From Salvelinus alpinus (lineage: Eukaryota > Chordata > Actinopteri > Salmoniformes > Salmonidae), in assembly GCF_045679555.1 (NCBI RefSeq), contig NC_092091.1, positions 73,015,839 to 73,079,838 on the forward strand: a stretch of DNA of 64,000 nt. Reading direction: 5' to 3'. A program made the position numbers and the translations under genes. The notes under the pieces were generated by a model. The model did no database searches. It saw nothing but the letters and a program-made list of their open reading frames with translations, and was not told the origin of the DNA. This document shows, piece after piece, positions 35,266-48,158 of the stretch (the stretch's first letter is position 1; each line of letters starts with the position of its first letter).

Positions 35266-35789
35266 ACAAAACATTTTCTGGGCTAATAATGTAACAAATA
35301 ACACACACACAAAAAATACTGCAAAGTTGCTTAGGAGCTAGAGGCAGAGCTGCCATATCTGTCGGCGCCATCTGTTCTGTTCTTAGGACACTGTTGTTCA
35401 GAGGAGCTAGCCAACAACACAGCTAACACAATAACTTCAAACTGAAGCTGGAAAGCCTGCAAACTACCTGCACTTAGTTTCATTTTACCTTTTTTCACTT
35501 GACATTTCTTTGTATATATCCATAAAAATCATGCCAGCCGATTCGTGATTTTGCTTGGCTGTGAAATGCTGTCTGCCTCTCTCTCTCGTCCCAAAACCCG
35601 ACCCCTACACGTTCATTACTATGGGACAGTTGGAGATGAAATGTGAATATTGAAACAATGTTGCAAATGTCGGAGAGACAGACAGCAAGGTTTATACAAA
35701 TCTCTGCTGTTGAAAACTCACTGTTAGTATAAAATAATTGTTAAATAATGTCTAGATGCTTTTTACAGTGGAGATCAAGTTTTAACTTC

Positions 35790-35960
35790 CCTGCCTGGAC
35801 TGACGAGACAGTGGATTACGCAGTCAGATGGAACAGAGTAAATAGGCATTTTAACATCATAGATTTAGCCGGTGGTAATTTGTGGAATAGACACCGGCTG
35901 GAATTAGCTTTAAACCAATCAGCATTCAGGATTAGATCCAGCCGTTGTATAAAGAGCAAA
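35790..35960. mobile_element. Probable MITE
   Basis: Contains complementary arms (tagccggtggt...ggaatagacaccggctgg; agccgttgtataa), a pattern typical of short inverted-repeat elements in fish. Ends not defined. Confidence 0.4.
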
Positions 35961-36870
35961 TATCACAACATAGGTTGTAATATGGCTTTTTTACTGTCTT
36001 GGCTTTGTCGTGGAAAATCGTATTACAAATATAACACTTACAAGAACTTGTGAATTCAATAAAGGCTTTTAATACAAAATATCAGAAGCCGTGTCAGTCC
36101 GCGGAAAAGACCAACTTCCATAAGCACTGGCTCTGTTCTTATACACATACATCAAATGAGTCCATCCCACATGCAAATGAAGTTCCTTCCCTTAGTCCAT
36201 CTGCCACCATTATCTTTCAGTTTAAGCTTCCTGCTTGTTCACGCCCAATAACGCCCATATCTGCTTTCAGTTAGGTTATAATGGTGGCAGGACCCCTTCT
36301 TGTCCTAAAAATAATATATGTCCGTCTATCCTATGGGCCTATGTCTTTGGCCTTCGTACTTATGTTTAGCTTGGTGTGCTCTTTGGTATGTTTACCCTTA
36401 TTAGGATCAGCAGACTATGTGTCCCTCTAACATTAGTGTGTCCAGCTGTCCTATGCGCCTATGTGTCGCCTTCTCCTCCTGTGGTCTGATGTACAAATTT
36501 ATATCTGTCCCTATATGTACCATTTACTCCCACAGCTTCCCCAGTGATTTTACACATGCACCGCTACTGGTCAGACACAGGTCACATAATTAGAATCTCT
36601 GTGGCAACAGTAGCCTGGGCCCAGATCTGTTTGTGCTCTTGTCAACTTCATTGCTCTTATAGCTGAGCCAAAAATCATATTTGGCATGACAGTGAGTGGC
36701 AGGGAGTTGATATAAAAAACAAATAGACTGGCACTCAGGCTATGGCAACAGTAGTTCATTGGGCGTCAACCTATGATGACATATCAGGCTCGCCGCCATG
36801 TCATAATGGTCGGATGAACTATCACAAGTGAATTTGTAAGAAATACATTATTGCTATGTTGCTGTTTTCA
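35961..36870. other. No gene recognised
   Basis: Contains an AATAAA at 36057-36062 and pyrimidine-rich stretches, but no coding exon I can support. A first coding exon of the fsip2-like gene is expected upstream of 36872 but was not identified. Confidence 0.35.
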
Positions 36871-36871
36871 G

Positions 36872-39800
36872 GAGAAGACCTCAAAGCCCCTGTGTCAGAT
36901 ACCCTCGCGACCAGAGAAGCAAACTCGTCCACTGAAAGGGAAGCCTCCTCAGATCATGATAGAAACAAAGCCGTCAGTGAGCAGCAGATTGCCTGCCATG
37001 ACAAAGCTTCCGGTCCTACCTGGGGTCGCCTTTAAATTTCATAGAGCCAGCCTGGGTAAAAAGGTAAGCAGAACATATATTTAACAGGATACAGTATAAC
37101 ATTTTTTAAAAGAACATGCATACAATAGAATGGTGCAGTAGAATAGAAGAAGGGTCCAGTAGAATGGTGCAGTAGAATAGAAGAAGGGTCCAGTAGAATG
37201 GTGCAGTAGAATAGAAGAAGGGTCCAGTAGAATGGTGCAGTAGAATAGAAGAAGGGTCCAGTAGAGTGGTGCTTTAGAATGGAAGAAGGATCCAGTAGAA
37301 TGTTTCTTTTTTTTGTTTATATCCTTGTTCCTTCAGTTGTATCAGCCTACATCTGATTTCAACCTCAGTGACCCAAACTGTCACATTATGAGGCCGACGT
37401 ACAACAGTTTGCATGACCCAAACCTCAATGAATACTACCATCAGAAGGAAATGCATGAGAAGTTAAAGAAGCGAAACTTCATCACTAAAGAGGACAACGT
37501 AAGTTTGAAGTTAATATTATTGTTTCTGAACAGTGTAGTAGAAGACTGTAAGCTTTACCGATAGTTAACTCCAGGACTATTATAGCAGGAAACATTTTGA
37601 TTCTCTCTCTTCTCAAGGTTGTATGCTCATTAAAGGAGTATAACACATACAAACATTACCTGGATACGGTCAAGACTGACCATCATAAAACGTACAGCAA
37701 AAAGTTGGTATGTGGGCAGTATGACTGCGTTCTTAAAATGTGAACTTCTGTGAAGATCACACATGTTATTTTCACGAGAAAATCTGAAATGATCATTCAT
37801 CACTCTAAAAACAATGTAACATGTATTTTATTAGGTAGATAAGTGTTTAAAATGTACAAAAATTGTATTTATCCTATTTAAGAAGGAACAGATACTGAGA
37901 ATGGTTCAGTTGCAAGAGGAAGGCCATATATCTAAGGACGTTACCCTGGAAGATATGATAGAGTACTTACTGAATAAAGGAGCACAGAACCTGAAGCATC
38001 TGCAGTCAACCATTGGTTCCAGGTAGGCAAGAAGTGCATGAGGTAATAAAGTAGAGTTATATAGGCCTACTCTGTGTTGGCAATGTCATGACTCATCTGT
38101 TTAATGTATTGATGGGGACAGGGGACCGAAATATGGCCTGCAAACTGCGTTGTATGACCAAGATAGAGAGTTTAAAGAGGATTGGGTTTCTAAGGAGCGA
38201 TCCAGGCTGAAACTCATTGAAAAGGATGTGAGGCACGATTTGAACAAGGCCAAGTATATGAAAGAGGCCAAAGAAAAGCGCATCAGAAAGGTACAAATGT
38301 CACACTTTCATCATACTTCACAAAACTACCCACAATTATTTTCAAGTTTGAATAAATCATGAAAATTAAGAAATCATTTTACCTCAACTTTTGTGGATGC
38401 TAAGTTGCTATTTGTGGACTATGTTCTTCACAGAAAATGTGCATTATGGAACAAAAACAGGCTCTTCAGTTGAGGATAATGGAAGAGGAGTTGAAAAACC
38501 TCCAGGAGTTTGAGAGGTTGAGAGAGGCCTCTATCAAACCAAATAAGCTGCTGGAAGAAATATTTGAAAAACCAGGTAAGATTTAATTTGAATTCATCAC
38601 ACAGTTAAGCAATGTTTAAATGACTATGCCAAATGCAACCTACAAGGAGCAGTTGAATGTGTTGTGCTGTATATCATATCGTATTTTGTATTTAAACAAA
38701 AAATAATCTATTATAGCATCTGCTCAGCCTGCTCTCAAACCTGCTCACTCCAAAACTGTAAAGAAAACAGTTTCTCTGTCAGGTAAGAACATTTCCTTAC
38801 TAAAGAACCATAATTTCATTACGAAATATCAGTATGTTCATAGCCAGTGAATGCTAAATTAAATCACATTTTTTAAATGTGTGTGTGTTATTAATAGGGA
38901 AATCTAAGGAAAAGCCAGCCATGCTACAGAGGAGACCAAGCCTTGCACCACTCCAGAGGAGACCATGCCTGGATGGTCTGGCACCGCTGAAGGGTTTCCA
39001 AGAACCTGTTTTTAGGATCTTCAAAGCCATCAAGGGACAAAGCATCCCAGACAGAGCTCAGCTGAAATCTGTCATCCTCGACCACTTAGGCTCCAAGCTT
39101 GTCAGGAAGCAGCTGGCGGAGTCAATCAGGGATGAGGTTAAACTGACGATTCCAGGGTCTACACCAGCGGCACAAAGGGCTCTGAGTGCCAGAATCGCTT
39201 ACGATGTGTTGAAGTGCGTCTCTCGAGCGGCCAATCCTAGCAATGAACCTGCCTGCAGACTCCGTGGGGGAAACACAATCAAACCCAATGCTCAAGCAGA
39301 TGATCCAGAACCAGAGGAGCGGATGGCCAACGGAGAAGACATAAACACCTATGTGACAACGTTGATCACTGACGTTCTGGAGGAAGTCCAGGAGCAGGTT
39401 ATCGTAATGATCCGAGAAGACTCCCCTACCCAATTCAGAGTTGTCTCTGCAAAGGCCAGCCAAACAGCCATTGATGTGGTAAGCAATGTTTTGGAAGACA
39501 TTAGAAACTTATTAAATGAGGAAAACATTGAAGAGCTTGCACTAGACTGTGATGCTGAAGAAGGCACCTCAGGTATAACAAACATTCAGCCACCTGCATT
39601 GACTGCATTAAAAAAGGCAGACCCCGAGAATCGCCGAGATTCCTGTTCAAAACTAGAAGGTGTCGCCTGTGACCTTATTAGCACTGCATATGACAGCATC
39701 CTATTCGAGCTGGCTTTTCCTGAGCTTCAGGGTGAAAGAGATGAAAAAGCTCTTTCCCTGACTCTGGAAATACTTCCCTCGGAGCCAGTGATCTCATCTT

Positions 39801-42800
39801 TATCCAACTCTCCCAGTTATGGAATGGTGTTTTCATCTGACACTTCAGAGGCTGCAGAAAACAACAGTAAGACAAGCAGCTCAGAGGCCTCCGCAGCTGC
39901 ATCAACCTCGTCCCAGGAGACGGATACCACAACCCCTGTAGAATGCAAAGAAAAAAGAGTAGAGAATGGAAACACCAGTGAAACAGACAACGTCCTTTCT
40001 GTCCCCTCAGTCAATACTGAAGAAGTTGTTTCAAAGCCTATTCTCTTGCACAAGGTGAAGAAAGAAAATGCAGCCACCAGAAGCGCTTCTCTTCCCAACC
40101 TGTATGGACTTGTTGTGGATGCAGTTATGGACCACTTCAGCACAGAACCCTTCAAAGACAATCTGGCCCAATCAGTGAAGAATGAGGTGAGACGCACCCT
40201 TTCTATGCCTGAATGTGGATTGTTGAACCTTCAAATTGATAATTACTTTGAGAGGAAAATGCTAGAGGATATGCTGAAGGAAGTATCCCGACAGTGCGGA
40301 GGAACAAGCTCTAGCACCGTGGCTGAAGAGGCTACAGATGAAGAAGAGATCTACAGACTAGAATCTGCTGCAGCACAACTGATACAGAAAGTTTTCCAGG
40401 AGGTCAAGACAAATTTTGTTGTCAAGATCAAGAAGGGTTCTCCCAAGAGATGTCTATCCCCAGAAGTAAGTAAATATATTAATGTTGTATGTACTGTGTA
40501 ATGTTGTATGCAACATTTATATGTGCTGTGTGATGCCATGACACTTTTCCTACAAGGGAGGTCATGTACACTGAGTATACTAAGCATTAGGAACACCTTC
40601 CTAATCTAATATTGAGTGGTGTCGAAAGCATTCCACAGGGATGGTGGCCCATGTTGACTCCAATGCTTCCCACAGTTGTGTCAAGTTGGCTGGATGTCCA
40701 TTGGGTTGTGGACTATTCTTGGAACTGTTGAGCGTGAAAAACCTAGGAGCGTTGCAGTTCTTGACACAAGCTGGTGTGCCTGGCACCTACTACTATACCC
40801 CGTTCAAAGGCAATTCAATGTTTTGTCTTGCCCATTCACCATTTAAATGGCACACACATGGTCCCAGTGCTTAAAAATCCTTCTTTAACCTGTCTCCTCC
40901 CCTTCATCTACACTGATTTGAAGTGGAATTAACAGGTGATATCCATAAGGGATCATAGCTTTCACCTGGATTCACCTGGTCAGTCTATGTCATAGAAAGA
41001 GCAGGTGTTCTTAATGTATTTGTGTTGATGTTTTATCTGTGTTGATGGTGATCTGATTGATTGTTGATGTGATTGTTGATGGGGATGCTTCTATTTGCAA
41101 CACCAAGATAAATTCCTAGTATCATTTGTTCAGTGGTGGAAAAAGTACCCAATTGTCATATTTGAGTAAAAGTGAAGATACCTTAATAGAAAATGACTCA
41201 AGTAAAAATGAGTCACCCAGTAAGATACTACTTAAGTAAAAGTATAAAAGTATTTGGTTTTAAATATATCTAAGAATCAAAAGTAAAAGTATAAATCATT
41301 TCAAATTCCTTATATTAAGCAAACCAGACAGCACCATTTTTTTTGTAATTTTAAATTACAGATAGCCAGGAGCACACTCCAACACTTACAAATGAAGCAT
41401 GTGTATTTAGTGAGTCTGCCAGGGATGTTCTCTTGATAAATGTGTGAATTGGACTATTTTCCTGTCCTGCTAAGCATTCAAAATGTAATGAGTACTTTTG
41501 GATGACAGAGAAAATGTATGGAGTAAAAAGTACTTTATTTTCATGAGGAATGTAGTGAAGTAAAAGTTGTCAAAAATATATAAATAGTGAAGTACAGATA
41601 CCCAAATAAACTACTGAAGTAGTACTTTAAAGTATTTTTACTTAAGTACTTTACACCACTGCATTTGTTGCATGGCGATAAATTATTCTGATTCTATCTC
41701 CAAAGGTAAGCCGAACAGCCATCAATGCTGTGAGCAGTCTTCTGGGTGACATGGAGACAACTGTGATGGCCAGTGTTCCATGTTCTTGTACTACTTCCAG
41801 AGCAGATATGGAAGGAATGCTGTCTGAGGCAACAGGCGAGCACCCAGCGAAATCAATGGCCTCTGCAAAAGTTGAGTTGATCGCTGATGATTTAGTGGAA
41901 GATGCCATCGATATGTGCAGTGAAATGATTTTAGACGACCAGCCACTAGCCCTACTACATGACGATCCTGAACAAGGTACATCAAATGTTGTTGTTCCTG
42001 GACCAATTCAGAGCAGCCTGTCTGGATTTGATGAACGCCACACAAAATCACAGGTCCTCGCAGTAAAGATTGAAGACCATGAGGTAAAGCCAATTTTGAT
42101 CCAAGACACAGCGCTCATATCTCCAGGTGAGAAGAATACGGATGAAAAAAGAGTCATTAGAGTAAGTTATGTCTTTAACTCATCCCCTAGAAGGAAAGCT
42201 CACCAGGCCACCAGAAGCACCTCTTTCCCTAACCTCTATGTCACCCTTGTGGATGGAGTTCTGGACCAAATTAGCACAGAACCTTTCAAAGAAACCCTGG
42301 CCCAATCTGTGAGGAATGAGGTAAGACATTCTGTCTCTTTGCCTCAATTTGGATCGGTGAACCTCAAAAGTGAGGACTGCTCAGAGAAAGAAATTATTGA
42401 GGATATGTTGAAAAGTGTATCCAGAAAACTCAGTAAAGACCAGGCTTGTCAGCTGACCGGGAAAGCCAGTGAGATGATGACTGCCAACGTAGATGCCATT
42501 TCACTTACCCCCAAACTACAGTCTACTGCCAAAGACCAAATCATCAAAGTTCTGGAGCAGGTCAACACTAAAATAATCAATATGATTAGACAAGATTCTC
42601 CCAACAGGATGATTTCCCCCAAGGCAAGCCAGACTGCCATCAATGCTGTCAGCAACATTTTGGGTGGTATGGGAACCTCTCTCAAGGCAAGCAACACACC
42701 ATTTGTTCCTAATGTGGCTGGACTCCAGCCTGACCTAGATGATGTAGCATCTTACTCAACTGAAGCTTTTGAGGGATATCCAGGGATCTGGATGTCATCC

Positions 42801-43907
42801 CTGAAGATAAAATATATTGCCTCAGGCCTCATGGACACTGTCTGTGATGACCTACTGGATGAGGATGGTTTCCTCAGACGGAGCGCTGGTGCAATATCCT
42901 CACAGGAAGACCTTGATCTTCAGAAGGTAATTACTTCAAAACCAGCATCCCCAGTCAATTGCATGCCCGTCAAAGGATGCCTGTCAATGTCCTACCTTGA
43001 TGCTTTGAAGAATCCTGAAGACATTGAAAATGCTACTCACCTCAGTAGAAGCATTGACTCTCTCGCCGTAATTGGTGTGCCTACTTCAACCTCAAAGGAA
43101 GTTTCATACGGCACAGAATTGAAACTGACACAGTTGCAAAAGGATGTCTCTGCATCATCCTCACTTTATGCCATGAGCAACTGTCGGAGCTCATTGGAGT
43201 TTCCCTCCAGTCGATCCGATATCCCTATTGACAAAGAGGCCCAAAGGATTTCCTCCACAGACGAAGAAGACAGTCTGTCCAAATCCCTCCTGACCTCTTC
43301 CAAATCAGTCTTCAATGTCTCTGGCCTCGTCCCTACTCCTCCAGAGGGAAAGCCAAAGGTGAGGCTGCCACGGCGCCCAGTGCTTCGCCTTAGGAAGGTT
43401 CCAGAGGAGCCCCCCAAAAAGATGCACATTTACACAGTTTGCAGGGATGCTTTTCATTTCCCAACTGAGACAATGCGATCGACCAGTCCATCATCATTCG
43501 AGGGAGAATTCTCAACTCCAGAGTCCCAGGTAATACTGTCTTTCTCATAGTCCTAATCTGAAAAGCTTTTTAACACCTAGCCCACTGTTGATATTTGAAC
43601 AGCCTTGATTCAATTTTTTTTTATTTTTGTAGAGCTTTCGTAGAGCTTTGAGAACTCTGTTATGAAAAGCGCTGCACAAATTAAATGTATTTTTTATTCA
43701 TTAAGAGCGGTGGACAGCTCAGACAAGGAGTCTATCTTTAATATAGACTCATCCAAAAGACTCGTCGCAGAGATAATGCTGTCTGTTCGGGAGGACGTTG
43801 TTGAGGCAAAGCAGAGAGAGTTGGCCGCACATCTGGCTGCGCTGTCGTCTGACAATGAGATGCTCAGCACTTTGGCTCAGAGTGGGACACCCCGCGCCGA
43901 TTCATGA
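36872..43907 (+). CDS. fsip2: Fibrous sheath-interacting protein 2-like (5' end not found)
   Basis: Ten exons joined in frame: 36872-37063, 37337-37498, 37618-37707, 37883-38022, 38122-38290, 38434-38575, 38717-38782, 38898-40465, 41706-43529 and 43644-43907 (stop at 43905). Together they give about 1540 residues. The N-terminal part ([61 protein letters not shown]) matches the conserved start of FSIP2, a sperm-tail fibrous-sheath protein that binds AKAP4. A coiled coil follows (38122-38575). The two large exons carry a module three times: xxLPNLYxxVVDxVxDxxSTEPFK, NEVR, a charged helix, SPKxSQTAIxxVSNxL, then an xIAxDLxxxxxDxxxxE helix. Mammalian FSIP2 is several times longer. The final exon is least certain; its chosen acceptor (ttcgtag, 43643) is the only one that keeps frame. 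The ATG exon is missing. Confidence 0.78.
37117..37305. repeat. 34-bp minisatellite in fsip2 intron
   Basis: About five copies of a 34-base unit (gtagaatggtgcagtagaat, then agaagaagggtcca), the last degenerate. It lies between exons 36872-37063 and 37337-37498. Confidence 0.9.
40567..41030. mobile_element. Inverted-repeat MITE in fsip2 intron
   Basis: The left end acactgagtatactaagcat, then taggaacacc, pairs with the right end ggtgttcttaatgtattt in inverted orientation. A common teleost short element. No coding capacity. Confidence 0.65.
41131..41661. mobile_element. hAT-type MITE, 531 bp, with 8-bp target duplication
   Basis: Ends cagtggtggaaaaagtac and gtactttacaccactg are inverted repeats. 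The flanks are the exact 8-bp direct repeat catttgtt at 41123-41130 and 41662-41669. It is rich in aagtaaaagtata blocks. It sits 44 bases before the acceptor of the large exon at 41706. Confidence 0.88.
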
Positions 43908-44439
43908 ACTGCCTCCAACACCTCTCCTCACAGCGAGAGTGATAACTGACTTGGACATACATGGTAGAAGCATTTGCTTACATTATTTTGAATCACATTG
44001 AGCTATTAAAGAATGCATTTATTTTCTAAAAAAGACAAAAGCATTTATTTACAATGTGTAGTTTTTCTTAGATGTAAGTGTTAAGTTAGGAATATTAAAT
44101 AGAAAATTAGGAGAGAGTAATTATATATCTTTGGTGACATTGTTTAATTGTACGTTTTATATCCAATTGAACTCATCTCATGCAATTATTTAGGCTACCG
44201 ACTCCCCGACAGTTCCTCTACTTCAGCCAGTGATTCTATACCGTCTCTTGGCTCTGTTCCAGCATCTTCCATTTGATACCCGTTACAGAAAAGTGTGTAG
44301 CTCGCCTCTGCCACCTACCAGGCTTGAATGGTTTATGAGAGCGTGAGGGGGCAAAGCAGAGTGTTTGTTATACTGGTACTCTCTGCAATCTATTCTGATT
44401 TATCAACCACAGATTTATGAATTGCATGCCAATTTTTAA

Positions 44440-44850
44440 AAGGGAAATCCGCAGTTGCTACATCCATTTTGGACGTATAAATGAATATGTACTCATTGAT
44501 TCTTGAAGAATATAACCTATAAATGCCTCATGAGCTAGATTCAACTGTCATACCTCATCAGAACCCAAAATAAACACTTTTTTTTACCCCAAGAACACCA
44601 AATAGATGCTTTTTTTATCACAATGTTTGTAAACAAAGTAAATGTAAACAACCACTACATAGCCTCAAAACATGGTTAAAACTATAATTTTGATATCATG
44701 GTTGGTCAGTCCTTGCAACCATAGCTCTGTCTTTGTATTTGAGAGTTGGTACATTACTTCAGCCCCCTCCTTATGCTTTGTTACCAAAAACAGGGGTGGC
44801 TAGGACACTTTGTTATTGTTTCAACTGCTGATTGCCGCTTTAAGATGAAA
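44440..44850 (+). repeat. Dispersed repeat, inverted relative to 17060-17395
   Basis: See 17060-17395. It starts near cgcagttgctacatccattt and ends near gattgccgctttaag. No coding frame. Confidence 0.55.
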
Positions 44851-45920
44851 GTGAAATAAATAAAAAAGTTCTTCTAGCAATACTTAATACCCAGACCAAG
44901 TAAAATACGTATTGTCAAGAATTGTTTTCTCAATGAAATACAACAGTATATGTTATGCTATATATGTGGACAGACTCAGGACAGAATAAAATATTTTATC
45001 ATTACAACATAGAAGCATGGATTGGATATAATGTACACAGTGAATACCAGCTGCTTTGTCGAAATTACATTTGTTAAAACAAACAAATAAAATATATGTA
45101 GGCTAATATTTGTAGTACAGTAAAAAGGGTCAGTAGAGAAAACGACCTTGATCAGAATAAACTTTGTTTTCACTAGCCACAAAGTCAAAACGGGCTCTAT
45201 CGTAAAAATGTATTTTCATTTTTGCTCTTCATGTTAAGGTTAGGGTTAGGCATAAGAATAGCAGTGTGGTTAGGTTTAAAATCAAAACGTAAGAAGAGAA
45301 ATTGTAGAAACTGGCGGGTTTGTAGCTGTGGAAGCTAGTGACGACCAATAAACTTTGAGAGAAACCTAACTCAACAGGGGGAGATCTATTTCTGTTCAAT
45401 CAGAATGTGAAGGGGTGATTTGGCTTTGTGTGTCAATCCCCTCACACTATTGTTACCGCCACAGTAATGATAGAAGTTGTAGTAGTAACAGTCAATGTAC
45501 TTCGTAATCGTTCAAATTAAAATGTCAGCTAAAATTGAACTAATACATTGATCAAATTACCTAAAATAACAATGTGATATAAGAAAAAACAATAAATGTA
45601 TGCACAGGTCAATCTGTCCCACACACATGTAGACGCTTTACTCGAGACACTTAAGTCTCCTCAACAAAGCAATAGAATTCGCAGAGTTCAACAAACTTGG
45701 TTTTAGGTTTAGAATTTCCCCCATGACAGCACAAGACCACTAGCATGGCTACCAGTCTGTTTAGCTAACATACCACTCCTTGTACTCTGTGCCATTGCCA
45801 AACAATAACCTTATTTCCAACAACAAATCAGCAACTCCTCGCAAAATCCAGCTGCATATTAAACGCTGAGATTGAAGAAAGGCCAGTCTCTATGGCCCAT
45901 AGCACAAGGAGTGGAACGTT
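44851..45920. other. Intergenic, no gene recognised
   Basis: AT-rich and without a supported exon. A short ggttagggttaggcat run near 45238 is too short to be a telomere-type array. Confidence 0.4.
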
Positions 45921-46350
45921 AGGAGTGGTGCTTCTGTGAGGGGAACGGCACCTCCGTACCTTCAGGCTCTGATCAGGCCCTACACCCAAACAAGGGCACT
46001 GCGTTCATCCACCTCTGGCCTGCTCGCCTCCCTACCTCTGAGGAAGTACAGTTCCCGCTCAGCCCAGTCAAAACTGTTCGCTGCTCTGGCACCCCAATGG
46101 TGGAACAAACTCCCTCACGACGCCAGGTCAGCGGAGTCAATCACCACCTTCCGGAGACACCTGAAACCCCACCTCTTTAAGGAATACCTAGGATAGGATA
46201 AAGTAATCCTTCTAACCCCCCCCCCTTAAAAGAGTTAGATGCACTATTGTAAAGTGGTTGTTCCACTGGATATCATAAGGTGAATGCACCAATTTGTAAG
46301 TCGCTCTGGATAAGAGCGTCTGCTAAATGACTTAAATGTAAATGTAAATA
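45920..46350 (+). mobile_element. LINE 3' end fragment, another family
   Basis: Plus-strand coding remnant (LASLPLRKYSSRSAQSKLF..., APQWWNKLPHDARSAESITT, RRHLKPHLFKEYL) followed by the tail taagtcgctctggataagag, cgtctgctaaatgac and taaatgtaaatgtaaat. The terminal taaatg repeats are typical of a LINE 3' microsatellite tail. 5'-truncated. Confidence 0.75.
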
Positions 46351-46452
46351 AAAGCACATATTCAAACAGAGAAGGGACAGTAAACACAGGTAGAAAAAGT
46401 GCAGTTCACACAACAGAACACTGTCAACATGATCACAGTGTTAGTAGTATTG

Positions 46453-47499
46453 TCAGATATAACTACCAATTCCTTCTCCACCGATAATGATGTACTCTGC
46501 TTCCTCCGGGTGACTAGCCTCCACAACCTCCTCTGGCCTGTCCTCGCCTTTAGGGTCTGGTTGTAAAATGATCTGTTTCACGTCAGGACACTGCAACAAA
46601 TAGGACGTTTAAACGTTTAAACTAACATTATACCACTTCTATAACATACAAGCCATTGCACTCCAAAGCTAACGTTGTATGTGGACACAAACTGAACAAC
46701 ATGGGCGAGTGACTGCCACTGACCGACAGGTACTTCGTATTTTAGATCAATAATTTTCTCTCTGACACAGGGCGGTTTCTAATGTGATATGAAAACATGT
46801 ACTGCTACACTCGCTATTCAATGGTTGTCAATATACCGTTAATGCTAAAAAGTGGTCAATTTGGTAAAACAAGAACATCATGAGAGGCGTTGTACCATCC
46901 TAGTCTTATAATTAATTTATACAATACTCCATCCATGTAGCTAGGCCAACATTGACATGCAGCAGTTCAAGGACCAGACACCATAAATATGAGTGTTAAC
47001 CAACTTCCTTCTTCGCTGCGATGCATTGGTTTCTCCCACTTCGATGGCAGCATCCACTCCATAGTGCCTCTCACTCACAACCAACTGCTTGTCCGGAAAC
47101 CACTGGTCCCCCACAGCTTTATTATTCTCTGCACACAACAATAAAAGGGTGATGTAGGCTACTTATAGTGACTTTTTACATGCATGATTACACAGAGCTA
47201 GCTAAATCGCTATAAGAGAACATCGTCACACTCAACGTACGGATCACGTCGCAAAGCTGAACTTCTAAAGATATATCAACAGAAGAGGTGCCCCGCTTTG
47301 GTCTCTCGGTCCCGAGCTCGATTTGCATACAGTGCAATGCCTTCCGAAGAGCGTCGTTCTCTCCCTGTTGTCGGGATATCTCCGAGAATAGAAGGGCAGA
47401 ACTGTAATCGAACAGTTTTATAATCTCTGCAACGGCAGACGTCGTCAGCGTCTCCATAATTGTAGAAAGTTGTGCCTGGAAAGACCCGTTTGTAGACAT
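46453..47499 (-). CDS. Leader-exon gene lacking zinc fingers (hypothetical, 174 aa)
   Basis: Minus strand, three coding exons: 47499-47241 (MSTNGSFQAQLSTIMETLTT, AVAEIIKLFD..., SEISRQQGENDALRKAL), 47128-47001 (NNKAVGDQWFPDKQLVVSER...) and 46590-46453 (CPDVKQIILQPDPKGEDRPE, EEAEYIIIGGEG, stop). All joins are in frame; the exon 2 donor (gttaac) is weak, but it is the only one that leaves exon 3 open. Exon 1 matches the leader exons at 1-287, 5255-5561 and 11573-11885. Those lead into finger exons, but here the frame ends without any. It may be a fingerless regulator or dimerisation partner, or the product of a zinc-finger gene that lost its last exon. Function unknown. Confidence 0.65.
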
Positions 47500-47639
47500 T
47501 TCGGCAGTTCTGACGAGCGCTCAATACACGGAAATCTCACGATGGCTGAATGGTCAACGTTGATCAACATCCGGTAGAAAAGATTAAACTCAATGCTACG
47601 GTACAATCATGAACCTTATGCTCCAAATTCCTCCATGTC

Positions 47640-47728
47640 CCTTCGATAGCTCAGTTGGTAGAGCGGAGGACTGTAGAACGCTAAATACTGAAATCCTTAG
47701 GTCGCTGGTTCAAATCCGGCTCGAAGGA
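47640..47728 (+). tRNA. tRNA-Tyr (GTA) with intron
   Basis: The ccttcga/tcgaagg acceptor stem pairs perfectly. The D arm (tagctcagttggtagagcgg, A box) and T arm (ggttcaaatcc, B box) are intact. Anticodon GTA at 47673-47675 is followed by G37 and a 16-base intron (47677-47692). Vertebrate tRNA-Tyr genes normally carry an intron here. A downstream T-run (47735-47738) fits an RNA polymerase III terminator. It looks functional. Confidence 0.93.
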
Positions 47729-47903
47729 GGACACTTTTTCTACCTCATCAATGGGCCCCAAACAATATTTTTTGCTGTTCGCACATCCCCCTATAGAGAA
47801 TAATATGTGCATTTCCAGTTTCCTTAAAGAATAGTCTAGGTGTACGAATCCAATCATACAGAAGAAAACAAAACACTTCAAGTTTATCCAAAAATATTCT
47901 CCA

Positions 47904-47975
47904 CATTCAATAGCTCAGTTGGTAGAGCAGCGGACTGTAGAATACTACATGCTGAAATCCGACTTGAGGAGGACT
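47904..47975 (+). pseudogene. tRNA-Tyr pseudogene lacking the T arm
   Basis: Second copy, 264 bases downstream. The D arm and anticodon part (ggactgtag) and a 16-base intron-like block remain, but the sequence jumps from gaaatcc to gacttgagga, so the T arm is gone. The missing part is bounded by the repeated word aaatcc, which suggests slippage between the two. Confidence 0.8.
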
Positions 47976-48158
47976 CTTTTCCTACCTCATAAATGCCCCT
48001 AAAAGATATACATTTGCCTGTTGTTCGCACATTCCCCTATAGAGAATAAAACGTGCATTTCCAGTTTTCTAATTAGGAAAGATTCCAAGTTAACTCACAA
48101 AATATTAAAGAAGGATTCAGAACGCATAGGATAATCCACATTTCCAAATCATCGTAGT

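Noticed and set aside
36050-36540. Possible LTR fragment (AATAAA followed by pyrimidine-rich DNA)
   Set aside because: No paired repeat, primer-binding site or coding part was seen, so there is no support for an LTR element.
39122-40197. Antisense open frames over the large fsip2 exon
   Set aside because: Shadows of the sense coding frame, with no splice or homology support.
45238-45255. Interstitial telomere repeat (ggttagggttagg)
   Set aside because: Only about two units; within chance expectation.
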